NCBI GenBank assembly: GCA_011389735.1
Contig: JAABTS010000016.1
Coordinates: forward strand, 1-54,482
Source of the DNA: Desulfobacteraceae bacterium
Lineage (GTDB): Bacteria; Desulfobacterota; Desulfobacteria; Desulfobacterales; JAABTS01
Direction of reading: 5' to 3'
Length of the DNA: 54,482 nucleotides
Positions 32,201 through 40,197 of this stretch are shown piece after piece. Numbering within the stretch: the first letter of the stretch is position 1; the number at the start of each line of letters is the position of its first letter. A program made the position numbers and the translations under genes. The notes under the pieces are model-generated. The model was given only the letters and a program-made list of their open reading frames with translations, was not told the origin of the DNA and did not search any database.

Positions 32201-32252
32201 TTATATCCCGGGCCGACAGCACAGTGAAATGTTAATTTCCGGAAGACTATAG
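32201..32252 (-). repeat. Dispersed CCGGAAATTAAATTTCAC repeat, single form
   Basis: On the minus strand CTATAGTCTTCCGGAAATTA, then TTTCACTGTGCTGTCGGCCC and GGGATATA. It is the best single-unit match to the consensus, lying between the CBS gene and the NtrC-type gene. Confidence 0.75.
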
Positions 32253-32263
32253 AACCATGCCGT

Positions 32264-32818
32264 CTATTTCTTACATTGCTTTATCATATCCGCAAGGTAT
32301 GTGAATACATCCGTAAGCCGGAGTACGCCGACCGCCTTTTCGCCGTCCATGACCAACAATGATTGATGATTTCCGAAGACCAGTTGATGAACGGCCAGAT
32401 CCAGTGAATCATCGGCGTTTGCATATTCCGTCTCAACGAGCTTATGCATAAAATCTCGCACTTTTCGTTCGGCCCCACGACTGCAAATGTCTTCGAAAGG
32501 TCTGCTCCAGAGATTGTAGGTTGTGAAAATGGATTGAATGAAGGCTTTCCTAAATCCGAGATGAGCCAGGCCGCTGTTATCCTGAAGTTCATCATAAACC
32601 GGTTCTATCGCCCGCATGACGTCCAACTGGCTTATCTTGCCGGATACGCCGCCATCATTGTCCAGCACAAAAATCGCACGGTGCGGATACCGGGATTTGT
32701 CATATTTCTTCTGCGATTCTTCCAGGGCCGCCACAGCTTCGAGCAACGAAGCGTCCTCCCGGACTATCGCATATTCGGACAATTGAACCATAAAGTCTTT
32801 TACTTTCTTTCTTTTCAT
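32264..32818 (-). CDS. CBS-domain protein linked to a receiver gene
   Basis: 184 residues with two CBS motifs (about 5-72, VKDFMVQLSEYAIVREDASL...GGVSGKISQLDVMRAI; and 118-180, VRDFMHKLVETEYANADDSLDLAV...AVGVLRLTDVF). The middle part (FIQSIFTTYNLWSRPFEDI) is specific to this subgroup. It resembles the CBS half of the REC-CBS fusion at 40198-41106 (shared HRxI.V.D..G, RA..P.Y and FTT segments). It lies 12 bases after a lone receiver, so the pair is the unfused form of that protein. Bateman modules usually bind adenine nucleotides. AAAGGAAA precedes the ATG. Confidence 0.85.
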   Translation of the reverse strand: MKRKKVKDFMVQLSEYAIVREDASLLEAVAALEESQKKYDKSRYPHRAIFVLDNDGGVSGKISQLDVMRAIEPVYDELQDNSGLAHLGFRKAFIQSIFTTYNLWSRPFEDICSRGAERKVRDFMHKLVETEYANADDSLDLAVHQLVFGNHQSLLVMDGEKAVGVLRLTDVFTYLADMIKQCKK

Positions 32819-32830
32819 TTTTGATTTCCT

Positions 32831-33298
32831 TTAATCTTCATCCTTTAGCTGATCGATATCGAAAGCACGACTCGGATACCTTATCAACTCCTTGATTTTA
32901 GCCTTGCGGATTTTTTCCTCATGGGCGTTTTTTTTCTCAAAAGCTTCCCCGACTTTCGCCAAAATGTCTTCCAGCTTGACGGGTTTCAGCAGATAATCGA
33001 ACGCGCCGAGTTTCATGCCTTCGATACTGGTTTCGACAGATCCGTGGCCTGTCAACAGAATGACTTCCGTCAAGGGCTGAAGTTTTTTCATTTCTCTCAG
33101 CGCTTCAATGCCGTCCATTCCGCCCGGCATTTTGATATCAAGCAGCACCACATCGAAAAGTCTTTCTTTCATTGCTTCGAGGGCTTTTTCTCCACTTGTG
33201 ACGCCCACGGTGTCAATGTTTCGTTTCTGAAAACGTTTTACGATCGTATCGAGAAAATCAACTTCGTCGTCAACGACCAGTATACTGAAATAATCCAT
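32831..33298 (-). CDS. Single-domain response regulator
   Basis: A 155-residue receiver: ILVVDDEVDF, phospho-acceptor in VVLLDIKMPGGMDG (one extra Gly compared with its paralogues), threonine in ILLTGH, lysine in YLLKPVK, and a charged helical tail (EEKIRKAKIKELIRYPSRAF). It lies nine bases after the double-Cache kinase gene and 12 before the CBS gene, with AAGGAGG before the ATG. It is likely the direct phosphorylation target of that kinase. Confidence 0.92.
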   Translation of the reverse strand: MDYFSILVVDDEVDFLDTIVKRFQKRNIDTVGVTSGEKALEAMKERLFDVVLLDIKMPGGMDGIEALREMKKLQPLTEVILLTGHGSVETSIEGMKLGAFDYLLKPVKLEDILAKVGEAFEKKNAHEEKIRKAKIKELIRYPSRAFDIDQLKDED

Positions 33299-33307
33299 AA
33301 TGCCTCC

Positions 33308-34987
33308 TTATTTGGTTGCCGGTGGAATGATAGGTATGTCAACCGTGAATGCGGCCCCTTCCCCTTTTTGGCTTTCCGGATGAATAGCGCCGCCCATGTT
33401 GTCGATAATGTTGTAGGTGACCCATAGCCCCAACCCTGTCCCTTCGCCCGCCTTTTTCGTGGTGTAAAACGGGTCGAACAGTTTTTTACGAACATCTTCA
33501 TCGAATCCTGGGCCGTTATCCGTTATTTTGACAAAAATATGGTCGTTATCAACCCAGGAAATGATTTCGATTATACCGTTTTCCCCTACGGCGTCAATTG
33601 AATTGGTGATCAGGTTCAGGAAAACCTGCTGCAATTTCGATTGATCGCCGGCGATAACCGGCAGGGAATCGTATAAATGGGTATCGATCCTGATATTTTT
33701 TGTTTTCGAATAATTTTCGATAAATGCGATGGTCTGGCTCAACACCTGGTTGATATCCACGTCTTCCATGCGCGGCTCCATTTTACGGGCGTATCCGAGC
33801 ATATTATGCACCACCTTGCGGGCCCTTTCCACATGATGCTCGATCTTTTCGGCCGCCTTTTGAAGTTCTTCAAAATTTGGGCTGCCGCGGACGTCTTCTT
33901 CGTCCAGAAGATCTTCGATCCATCCTGTCTGCTGGAGAATGACCGCCAGCGGATTGTTGATTTCATGCGCCACGCCGGCCGCCAGTTTTCCCAGAGCCGC
34001 GAGTTTATCCATCTGAAGAAGCTCCGCTTGAAACATACTCGCTTTTTCATCCGCCTGAAGCAGTTGCCGGATACTCATTCGCGTGGTGAAAAAAGCCGTC
34101 AGCAAAATAGCAAGAGCGCTTATTGTGATGATAATGATTTCAAATATCTGAACTTCGAAAATCCCGCTGATCATTTCTTCAGGCGCCTGTTTGACGATCA
34201 AAATCCACTTGTTTTCGTTCAAACGGCTGCCGGCGTAGAGGAACGGCCTGTTCTTTTCATCGGTCATTTCCACCAGGGTCATCCGGCCGCCGAAAGACCT
34301 TGGATCGATGTCCGATTTACTGAGTACGGGGCCTTCGAAGCGGGGATTGGTCTGGTAGATTCCGTCTCGATTGAGCAAAAACGCGTCCCCGCTTCTCCCC
34401 ACCTGAGCTGATTTAACAATGCCTTCGATTTTTTCCTGATCGATGGAGGCTCGTAAAATCCAGGCGTGTTTTCCTTCGCTTCGACGAACCGCAATAATAA
34501 AGTGCGGAAAATTCCTGAATCCCATGAACACGTCGCTGATAAACACGCCTTTGCTCATTACTTCATCGAACCAGGGCTGGCCGGAATAATTTTTGTCCTT
34601 GAGATCGTAGGGGCCTACATAAGCCCGATGCATTCCCGTGACGTCGATCACGCCGATATCGATTAGCGCTCCGGAACGGTAATTGATCACATCGAACACC
34701 TGGGATAGAAAAGTTTCATCAACCATTTGATCGAAGCTGTGGGTTCGTGCCATGGCGTTCAGTATGGCCGTTTGCTTTCTAAAAAACAGATCCATAGATT
34801 CCGCCTGGGATTGAGCCATGTAGCGTATCTGGCTTTCCGCCGTGATCCGGGAATATTTGGCGAACTGCGCGTAAACCGTTATTCCGAGGATAATGAGCGG
34901 AGCGATGGAAACGGTCAGGGTCAGAAACATGATCCGTTTTTGAAAACTTGAAAACAGATGTTCTTTTTCTATCGAAGGCGATTCCAT
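33308..34987 (-). CDS. Double-Cache sensor histidine kinase (DASS-1 cassette)
   Basis: 559 residues from the ATG at 34987 (a TTG at 35002 is in frame and less likely). TM1 is at about 17-40; the periplasmic double-Cache domain (42-275) contains SDVFMGFRNFPHFIIAVRR and GRSGDAFLLNRDGIYQT; TM2 is at about 280-302. HisKA has H341 (GKLAAGVAHEINNPLAVI) and the HATPase ends with FYTTKKAGEGTGLGLWV. It is paralogous to the kinases at 28769 and 38217. Downstream are a receiver and a CBS gene; upstream on the same strand are a small protein, a DASS permease and a receiver, so it may be the distal part of one operon from the promoter at 37782-37797. Confidence 0.92.
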   Translation of the reverse strand: MESPSIEKEHLFSSFQKRIMFLTLTVSIAPLIILGITVYAQFAKYSRITAESQIRYMAQSQAESMDLFFRKQTAILNAMARTHSFDQMVDETFLSQVFDVINYRSGALIDIGVIDVTGMHRAYVGPYDLKDKNYSGQPWFDEVMSKGVFISDVFMGFRNFPHFIIAVRRSEGKHAWILRASIDQEKIEGIVKSAQVGRSGDAFLLNRDGIYQTNPRFEGPVLSKSDIDPRSFGGRMTLVEMTDEKNRPFLYAGSRLNENKWILIVKQAPEEMISGIFEVQIFEIIIITISALAILLTAFFTTRMSIRQLLQADEKASMFQAELLQMDKLAALGKLAAGVAHEINNPLAVILQQTGWIEDLLDEEDVRGSPNFEELQKAAEKIEHHVERARKVVHNMLGYARKMEPRMEDVDINQVLSQTIAFIENYSKTKNIRIDTHLYDSLPVIAGDQSKLQQVFLNLITNSIDAVGENGIIEIISWVDNDHIFVKITDNGPGFDEDVRKKLFDPFYTTKKAGEGTGLGLWVTYNIIDNMGGAIHPESQKGEGAAFTVDIPIIPPATK

Positions 34988-35098
34988 ATATTTTACTATC
35001 AATCTTTGCTTTTAAATGGTTCCGTCCGTGTCAAAGGCGCCGGAAGCCCAGACTTAAAGGCCTATTTGAAACACCGGAGCCATTCGACCGCCCGTTCA

Positions 35099-35350
35099 TC
35101 AATCCATAATCCGGTTAATTACCCGAAGATTTTGATTCCAGAAGGTTTGTATCCGTCTGTTCACGGTTCGTGAATACTCACATAAAACACTGACCGGCTT
35201 TAATTCGGCATCCTCGTTCCATAAACGTCTCCCCATCAGAGTGACCCCTGTTCCGGTCTGCTCCAGAAAAAAGTCCGCAACGTAAAAAGAATGCTGCAAG
35301 AAAGTGTCTTGAAGGTTAAGCATGCCTTTTATGATGTTTTCCAAATTCAT
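35099..35350 (-). CDS. Small hypothetical protein between DASS permease and kinase
   Basis: 83 residues from the ATG at 35350, chosen because AGGAG lies six bases upstream; the frame extends 12 codons further. The protein is soluble and mostly helical (MNLENIIKGMLNLQDTFLQH, then FYVADFFLEQTGTGVTLMGR). The pattern recalls short helical scaffold proteins, but I recognise no family. It is 57 bp after the DASS gene and probably co-transcribed. Confidence 0.6.
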   Translation of the reverse strand: MNLENIIKGMLNLQDTFLQHSFYVADFFLEQTGTGVTLMGRRLWNEDAELKPVSVLCEYSRTVNRRIQTFWNQNLRVINRIMD

Positions 35351-35407
35351 CAGGGCTCCTTTCATTGTTAAAGCGTCGCTGTTCATATCGAACAGGTAAA
35401 TTCGGTT

Positions 35408-37081
35408 TCAGGCTCCGAATGACAGAAATCGCCAGTACCCTAACACCGTCCAGAACCAGAGGATGATCATGGCCAGAATTGTCACTGGGAGGCCGTGTTT
35501 AAAGAAATCCATGACGGTCACCAGTTTTTCGCCGGTCTCCGGATCTTTGCCCATGGCGAAAACAATTGCGTTGTTTGGAGTGCCTACAATCAGGATATTG
35601 GCGAATGAAGAAGAGAAAGACGTGATCAAACCTACTTTCCAGATGCTGACCTGGGCGAGCGTGGCCATGGGAAGTACGATAGGCCCCAGGGCAGCCACTG
35701 TCGCGCCGTCGCTCATGAAATTGGTCATGATCGTCGTTAAAAGGCTGACGCCAATGACCAGGCCGTCTCCTTTGCTCAGAAAATCCGGGAGAATATCCAC
35801 AAACGCTTCGGCCAACCAGAGCGCTCCGCCGGTAAATTTAAGGGCCACGCCCATCGCGCACGCCGCCGCGTAAAGCCCGACTACGTCGAAGGCGACCCCG
35901 TTCTGCACGTCCTCCCAACGAACAATGCGGAACAGAAACATGGCCATGACCGCATAGAGCGTTGGCCCGCCAAGACCCGCATGTTCGCCGATCACCACCC
36001 ACGCGATGACCAGCAGAATCAATATTACCGCCATCGCCGCTTCTTTGCCGCCGAATTTCGGCATCCTGGCGACTTCGGCTTTCACCACCTCGCTTGGGTT
36101 AATGTCCGGAACCTTAAATTTGGGTTTCAACCTTAGATACATATAGGCGCCGATCACAACCGACATGACCGGCACAAAAGGAAAGCCGATCTTCATCCAT
36201 TCAAGAAAAGTGATGGGCGTCCCGTATTCCGCCAGATAACCGACCATAATCGCGTTTCTGCCTCCAGCCGCGGGCGAACCCGGGCCTCCATGATTGGCGG
36301 CCAGACATATGCCGAGCAGCAGAAACACAGCCAGAGCCGGATCTTTTTTTACACCGTTCATTTTACAACTGACTTTGTAAACACCCATCAGCACCGGTAT
36401 CAAAAGCGCCACCAGGGCGTGTTCGGACAGAAACCCGGCCGCGATAGCCAGCATGGGCAGAAAAATGAAGGCGAACGCGCGGGCGCTTTTAATTTTACTG
36501 AGCAAAATCAGTCCGATACGTTTGTCGAGCCCGGTTTTCGCAACGCCCACGGCCACCGCCAGAATCCCGAAAATGAAAAAAACCGCGTCTTTCATATACG
36601 CCTGTGAAATTTCATTAATCGGCAGTATAGCGAAAAGATAAAGAAGCACGCCGACCAGAATGTCGGTCGCCCCAAGACTCAGCGCTTCCGTGCCCCAAAG
36701 AAAGGCGGCCAGCAATAATATGGCCACCGTAATTTTAGCCATCCGGGCGACATCGACAGCCGTCAGGGGCTGTTCTTCGCCTTCCGCTTCAGCGCTCGCG
36801 GCTGGAGTTCCCGCCTCCGCTTTCTGAGACCGGGCGAAGGCGTCAGGTCTTAATTTCTTATTGACCGCGTCCAGGATCGTCTCACATCCGGAAGGCATTT
36901 TATAGCCCGAAGGATTGACCCGGCTTACAAGCTCCACCATCCCTTTTGAAGGGGGAAATATAACGATTGCGATAAAAACGGCCGCCGCAATCAGCAGCAG
37001 CACAGGCTTATATCCTGGAGTGCTTTTCCAGCTCCAGGCATGTTCCATTGTATCGGCTGTTGAAGCTCCATGATGTGACAT
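35408..37081 (-). CDS. SLC13/DASS-family permease 1
   Basis: A 557-residue Na+- or H+-coupled anion transporter with about twelve TM segments. After TM1 there is a 65-residue hydrophilic insert (from about residue 50, ending EAEGEEQPLTAVDVARM). The family's paired substrate and Na+ motifs appear as AANHGGPGSPAAGGRNAIMVGYL and TNFMSDGATVAALGPI. DASS proteins carry dicarboxylates or sulfate; sulfate uptake is known to be assigned to DASS members in some sulfate reducers, so both are possible. AAGGAG precedes the ATG. It follows a lone receiver gene and precedes a kinase, receiver and CBS set. Confidence 0.88.
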   Translation of the reverse strand: MSHHGASTADTMEHAWSWKSTPGYKPVLLLIAAAVFIAIVIFPPSKGMVELVSRVNPSGYKMPSGCETILDAVNKKLRPDAFARSQKAEAGTPAASAEAEGEEQPLTAVDVARMAKITVAILLLAAFLWGTEALSLGATDILVGVLLYLFAILPINEISQAYMKDAVFFIFGILAVAVGVAKTGLDKRIGLILLSKIKSARAFAFIFLPMLAIAAGFLSEHALVALLIPVLMGVYKVSCKMNGVKKDPALAVFLLLGICLAANHGGPGSPAAGGRNAIMVGYLAEYGTPITFLEWMKIGFPFVPVMSVVIGAYMYLRLKPKFKVPDINPSEVVKAEVARMPKFGGKEAAMAVILILLVIAWVVIGEHAGLGGPTLYAVMAMFLFRIVRWEDVQNGVAFDVVGLYAAACAMGVALKFTGGALWLAEAFVDILPDFLSKGDGLVIGVSLLTTIMTNFMSDGATVAALGPIVLPMATLAQVSIWKVGLITSFSSSFANILIVGTPNNAIVFAMGKDPETGEKLVTVMDFFKHGLPVTILAMIILWFWTVLGYWRFLSFGA

Positions 37082-37242
37082 TGCTTACTCCTTAATCAGA
37101 ATTACAAAAGATTTCGGTTTAATTGCCAACGGAAACGTGACCGTGTTCCTTACGTTCACGCCTGCGCGAAATTCGCTTTTAGACACGCATCCGGCCGATC
37201 GGGCCTCGTCAAAGAACTGATGAATGACGTATCCAGGACTGA
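37082..37242. other. Gap between receiver and DASS-1, possible decayed frame
   Basis: On the minus strand an open frame without a proper start reads GYVIHQFFDEARSAGCVSKS, then EFRAGVNVRNTVTFPLAIKP, and stops at 37089. Codon use looks gene-like, but there is no ATG or ribosome-binding site, so it could be a remnant. No promoter was recognised. Confidence 0.25.
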
Positions 37243-37689
37243 TCAGGCGTCTTGAAGGATTTCCCGAGCCGTGCCTGTAACTTTCCGCATCATGGCGACA
37301 CGGATTTTCTCCTCCACATCAACCCGCCTAACGTATGCGTCTTTCGCCTTCCGGATCAGATCATCGATATCGGCGGGTTTCATTAAATAATCACAGGCTC
37401 CGGATTTCATACCTTCGACCGCGGATTCCACAGTGGCGTGACCGGTCAGCATGATCACCTCAATCATGGGAAATTCCCGCTTGATCCGAAGTAATGTTTC
37501 ATGACCGTCCAGTTCGGGCATTTTCACATCCAGAATCACCACATGGACATTATGCGCCCGCAGCATCTCCAGGGCCTGGATTCCGCCGGGAGCGGTCAAT
37601 ACGTCATAGCCTTTTTTTTCGAGCAGTTTTCCGGTGGTTGTCAGAAACCGCTCTTCATCATCGACAAGCAGTAATTTCATCTTTTCCAT
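37243..37689 (-). CDS. Single-domain response regulator
   Basis: A 148-residue receiver: LLLVDDEERF, phospho-acceptor in VVILDVKMPELDG, threonine in VIMLTGH, lysine in YLMKPAD, and a charged tail (VDVEEKIRVAMMRKVTGTAR). The start is the ATG at 37689 with AGGG upstream; the frame extends 41 codons back into the leader and is rejected. It is the first gene after the sigma-54 promoter at 37782-37797 and is followed by the DASS-1 permease. Paralogous to the receivers at 28313 and 32831. Confidence 0.9.
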   Translation of the reverse strand: MEKMKLLLVDDEERFLTTTGKLLEKKGYDVLTAPGGIQALEMLRAHNVHVVILDVKMPELDGHETLLRIKREFPMIEVIMLTGHATVESAVEGMKSGACDYLMKPADIDDLIRKAKDAYVRRVDVEEKIRVAMMRKVTGTAREILQDA

Positions 37690-37781
37690 AATCCCTACTT
37701 TCGTTTTTGAATTGAAATGATTGAAATGACCATAATTTCCTTGCTGGAAACAATAATTTGAATTCATTCTCAAGGTGGTTC

Positions 37782-37797
37782 TGCAATCAGGGCGCCA
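37782..37797 (-). promoter_or_regulatory. Sigma-54 promoter of the receiver/DASS-1 operon
   Basis: TGGCGCCCTGATTGCA on the minus strand: one mismatch to TGGCAC and a perfect TTGCA. The leader would be about 80 nt. The enhancer-like motif lies 102 bp upstream. Confidence 0.8.
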
Positions 37798-37898
37798 ACT
37801 GCCTTCGGACATTCAAATTGATGGTTATGTGATTGAATTAATAAAATAAATCTTTGATCATAGGAGATAAAGCCGGGTTTGGATTGATATCCGGGTGG

Positions 37899-37924
37899 TG
37901 TCGGAATTTTTTACAAGATGTAAA
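37899..37924 (+). promoter_or_regulatory. Enhancer-like 26-bp motif (copy 4, best palindrome)
   Basis: TGTCG, nine bases (GAATTTTTT), ACA, three bases, TGTAAA. The core TTTTACA-AGA-TGTAAAA is a perfect inverted repeat. It lies 102 bp from the -24 box at 37797 and 213 bp from that at 38137. Confidence 0.7.
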
Positions 37925-38136
37925 AAGAGCGAGAATCTTTTCGCCGGTAAGAACCTCCGGTCCTATTGCCCGGCTTTCTTTCAGAGCATGGAAATCCAAG
38001 GATTGGAGGTCAATAAACAGGCTTTTTATTCAGTCCGGCTTTCAAGCCATGTCGGCGGCTTGCGGAATGCTTCCTGCGGGGCTGGAAACTTCGGGAACGG
38101 ATTGGAAACAAAATTGAGGACGGAGTGTTCAGGGTC

Positions 38137-38152
38137 TGGCGTAAAAATTGCA
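38137..38152 (+). promoter_or_regulatory. Sigma-54 promoter of the kinase/REC-CBS/DASS-2 operon
   Basis: TGGCGTAAAAATTGCA: GG-N10-GC spacing, perfect TTGCA, two mismatches in the -24 hexamer. The leader would be about 53 nt. Confidence 0.65.
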
Positions 38153-38216
38153 GAAATATGGAAGAAGGCGTAAAAACAACAAAATCAGCGTCATATGACT
38201 AAGCCAGGGAGGTCCA

Positions 38217-39911
38217 ATGGAAAAAACACGTTATTATTCAACTATACGAAAAATGATTCTGATCAGCATGATCTTTTTACCGGCTATTCCTTTTATATTG
38301 GCCCTGGGGATCGGTTACGCCCACTTCACCGGATCGATCGAAAACAGAACGATAACAAGTTTCGAGAGGATTGTTAGCGATCATCGGTACATTATTGAAT
38401 CTTTCCTGGACGAACGGAAATCGGATCTTGAACTCATCCGCGACCTTTACGGATATGATCATTTGAAAGACCGGACAAATTTATCCGCTGTATTCGGACA
38501 TCTGAGCCGGAGGGCGGACGCGTTCGTCGATATCGGGGTCTTTGACGAAAATGGATTGCATGTGGCGTATCACGGTCCATATGAGCTTGGCGGGAAAAAC
38601 TACAGCAGCGCTCCCTGGTTCACGGAAGTCATGCATCGGGATTACTACATCAGTGACATTTTTATGGGATTTCGGAATATTCCGCATTTTATTATAGCCA
38701 TCACAGGTGACACAGAAGATGAAAAATGGGTTTTGCGGGCTACGATAGATTCTAAAGTATTTAATGAGCTTGTGGGAAAAATCCATATTGGAAAAAGCGG
38801 GGAAGCATACCTGCTCAATAAAAAAGGCGTTTTTCAAACAACGCGGCGTTCCGGCGGAAACCTGATGGAAAAGGATGGGAACAGTTCGCGGTACCTTGAA
38901 TTTCATGAAGGTGTGAAAACCTTTCTGCTAAAGGACGGATCCAACGAGTTTCTATACGCGGCTACATGGATGAAGGATAAGAGCTGGCTGCTGGTGATTC
39001 GACAGTCCAGGACCGACGCCTTTCAAGCTTTGAGTTCGGCGTCGAGCCTGATTATCCTGGTCGCCGTAGTAGGAGGCGGCGTGATTCTTGCCGTCGGGAT
39101 CAATCTGACCAACTACATTATCAATCGAATGCAAAAGATGGATATGGACAAAGACAATCTCGAAAGTCAACTCATCCGCTCTCAAAGGCTTGCGGAACTT
39201 GGCGAAATGTCCGCCGGATTCGCTCATGAAATCAACAATCCGCTTCAGATTATCCGGAGCGAACAGGCGCTTATCGATATGCTCCTGTCTGAGCTGGAAG
39301 AATCCGGAGCATTGAAAGAGTCTGAACAACTGAACGATCTCAAGGATTCCATCGGCCAGATCAAGCTCCAGGTAGTGCGATGCGCTGAAATTACACATGC
39401 GATTTTGAAGTTCGGCCGGAAAACCGATCCAAAAACGGAAAAGATCAATCTGTATGACTTCATTCCTGAAATCACCGCAATGATATCCAAAAAAGCGAGC
39501 GTACACGGTGTTTCCATCCGACAGGACATTTCCGAAACGATTCCTCTGATTTACGGAGATTCGGGACAATTGCAACAGGTGTTGCTCAATCTTTACAATA
39601 ACGCGATTGACGCCATAGTGGAGAGACATGGCTCCGTCAACGGGGAAATTATCGTAAAGGCTGATAAAATGGAAAACAACGGCGTTAAAATATCCGTTAA
39701 GGATAACGGCGGCGGAATCACTTCGGAAAATCAGAAACGCATTTTTACGCCTTTTTTCACCACCAAACCGTTAGGGCAGGGAACCGGGCTGGGACTGTCC
39801 GTTTGTTACGGAATCATTAAAAATATGAACGGCGTACTGGAGGTGTCCAGCCGCCCTGGAATGGGGGCAACCTTTACCATTTCCCTGCCGGGGAAGACGT
39901 TCACAACTTGA
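38217..39911 (+). CDS. Double-Cache sensor histidine kinase (DASS-2 cassette)
   Basis: 564 residues: TM1 at about 13-35, a double-Cache domain (38-268; SDIFMGFRNIPHFIIAI, GKSGEAYLLNKKGVFQT), TM2 at about 275-298, HisKA with H337 (GEMSAGFAHEINNPLQI) and an HATPase with FFTTKPLGQGTGLGLSV. The VAYHGPYELGGKNYSSAPWF segment matches the kinase at 33308 (RAYVGPYDLKDKNYSGQPWF), so ligands may be similar. AGGGAGG precedes the ATG. The REC-CBS fusion and the second DASS permease follow on the same strand. Confidence 0.93.
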   Translation: MEKTRYYSTIRKMILISMIFLPAIPFILALGIGYAHFTGSIENRTITSFERIVSDHRYIIESFLDERKSDLELIRDLYGYDHLKDRTNLSAVFGHLSRRADAFVDIGVFDENGLHVAYHGPYELGGKNYSSAPWFTEVMHRDYYISDIFMGFRNIPHFIIAITGDTEDEKWVLRATIDSKVFNELVGKIHIGKSGEAYLLNKKGVFQTTRRSGGNLMEKDGNSSRYLEFHEGVKTFLLKDGSNEFLYAATWMKDKSWLLVIRQSRTDAFQALSSASSLIILVAVVGGGVILAVGINLTNYIINRMQKMDMDKDNLESQLIRSQRLAELGEMSAGFAHEINNPLQIIRSEQALIDMLLSELEESGALKESEQLNDLKDSIGQIKLQVVRCAEITHAILKFGRKTDPKTEKINLYDFIPEITAMISKKASVHGVSIRQDISETIPLIYGDSGQLQQVLLNLYNNAIDAIVERHGSVNGEIIVKADKMENNGVKISVKDNGGGITSENQKRIFTPFFTTKPLGQGTGLGLSVCYGIIKNMNGVLEVSSRPGMGATFTISLPGKTFTT

Positions 39912-39988
39912 AATCCGGCAGGGCGAATTTTAGGTCCAGCCAATTCTTTTGATATAGGTTTTCAGATATTACATTACAGGAGGAGGGA

Positions 39989-40092
39989 TTGGTTCTAACT
40001 TCGGCCATCAGTTTAGTTATTGGGCTTGAAGTTTTTGAATCCAAATCACGTTCCCGATCCTGATAAATGAAAATGGCCGAAGATAGAACCAA
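39989..40092. repeat. Palindromic intergenic element with GGTTCTAACTTCGGCCAT ends
   Basis: TTGGTTCTAACTTCGGCCAT at the left and ATGGCCGAAGATAGAACCAA at the right are inverted ends of a roughly 104-bp element between the kinase and REC-CBS genes. Half of the same sequence occurs at 13522-13540. Confidence 0.7.
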
Positions 40093-40131
40093 ACCCCAGG
40101 AGGAGATAATACAAGTCGTATGTCTCCGTTC

Positions 40132-40169
40132 GGTAACGCACTGAAAATTAATATTTGGAAGGCTATAAT
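40132..40169 (-). repeat. Dispersed CCGGAAATTAAATTTCAC repeat, diverged
   Basis: On the minus strand ATTATAGCCTTCCAAATATT, then AATTTTCAGTGCGTTACC; a diverged unit just before the REC-CBS gene. Confidence 0.55.
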
Positions 40170-40197
40170 GAGTAAAAATAAACAAAAGGAGGTCATA

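Larger units (their letters stand above)
37690..38216. other. Divergent regulatory region between two signalling cassettes
   Basis: It contains divergent sigma-54 promoters (37782-37797 minus, 38137-38152 plus) and an enhancer-like motif (37899-37924). Short frames between 37854 and 38173 have no ribosome-binding site and no recognisable product. Confidence 0.65.

Noticed and set aside
37854-38173. Two overlapping frames of about 90 codons upstream of the kinase at 38217
   Set aside because: No ribosome-binding site or domain; they run through the enhancer-like motif and sigma-54 promoter.
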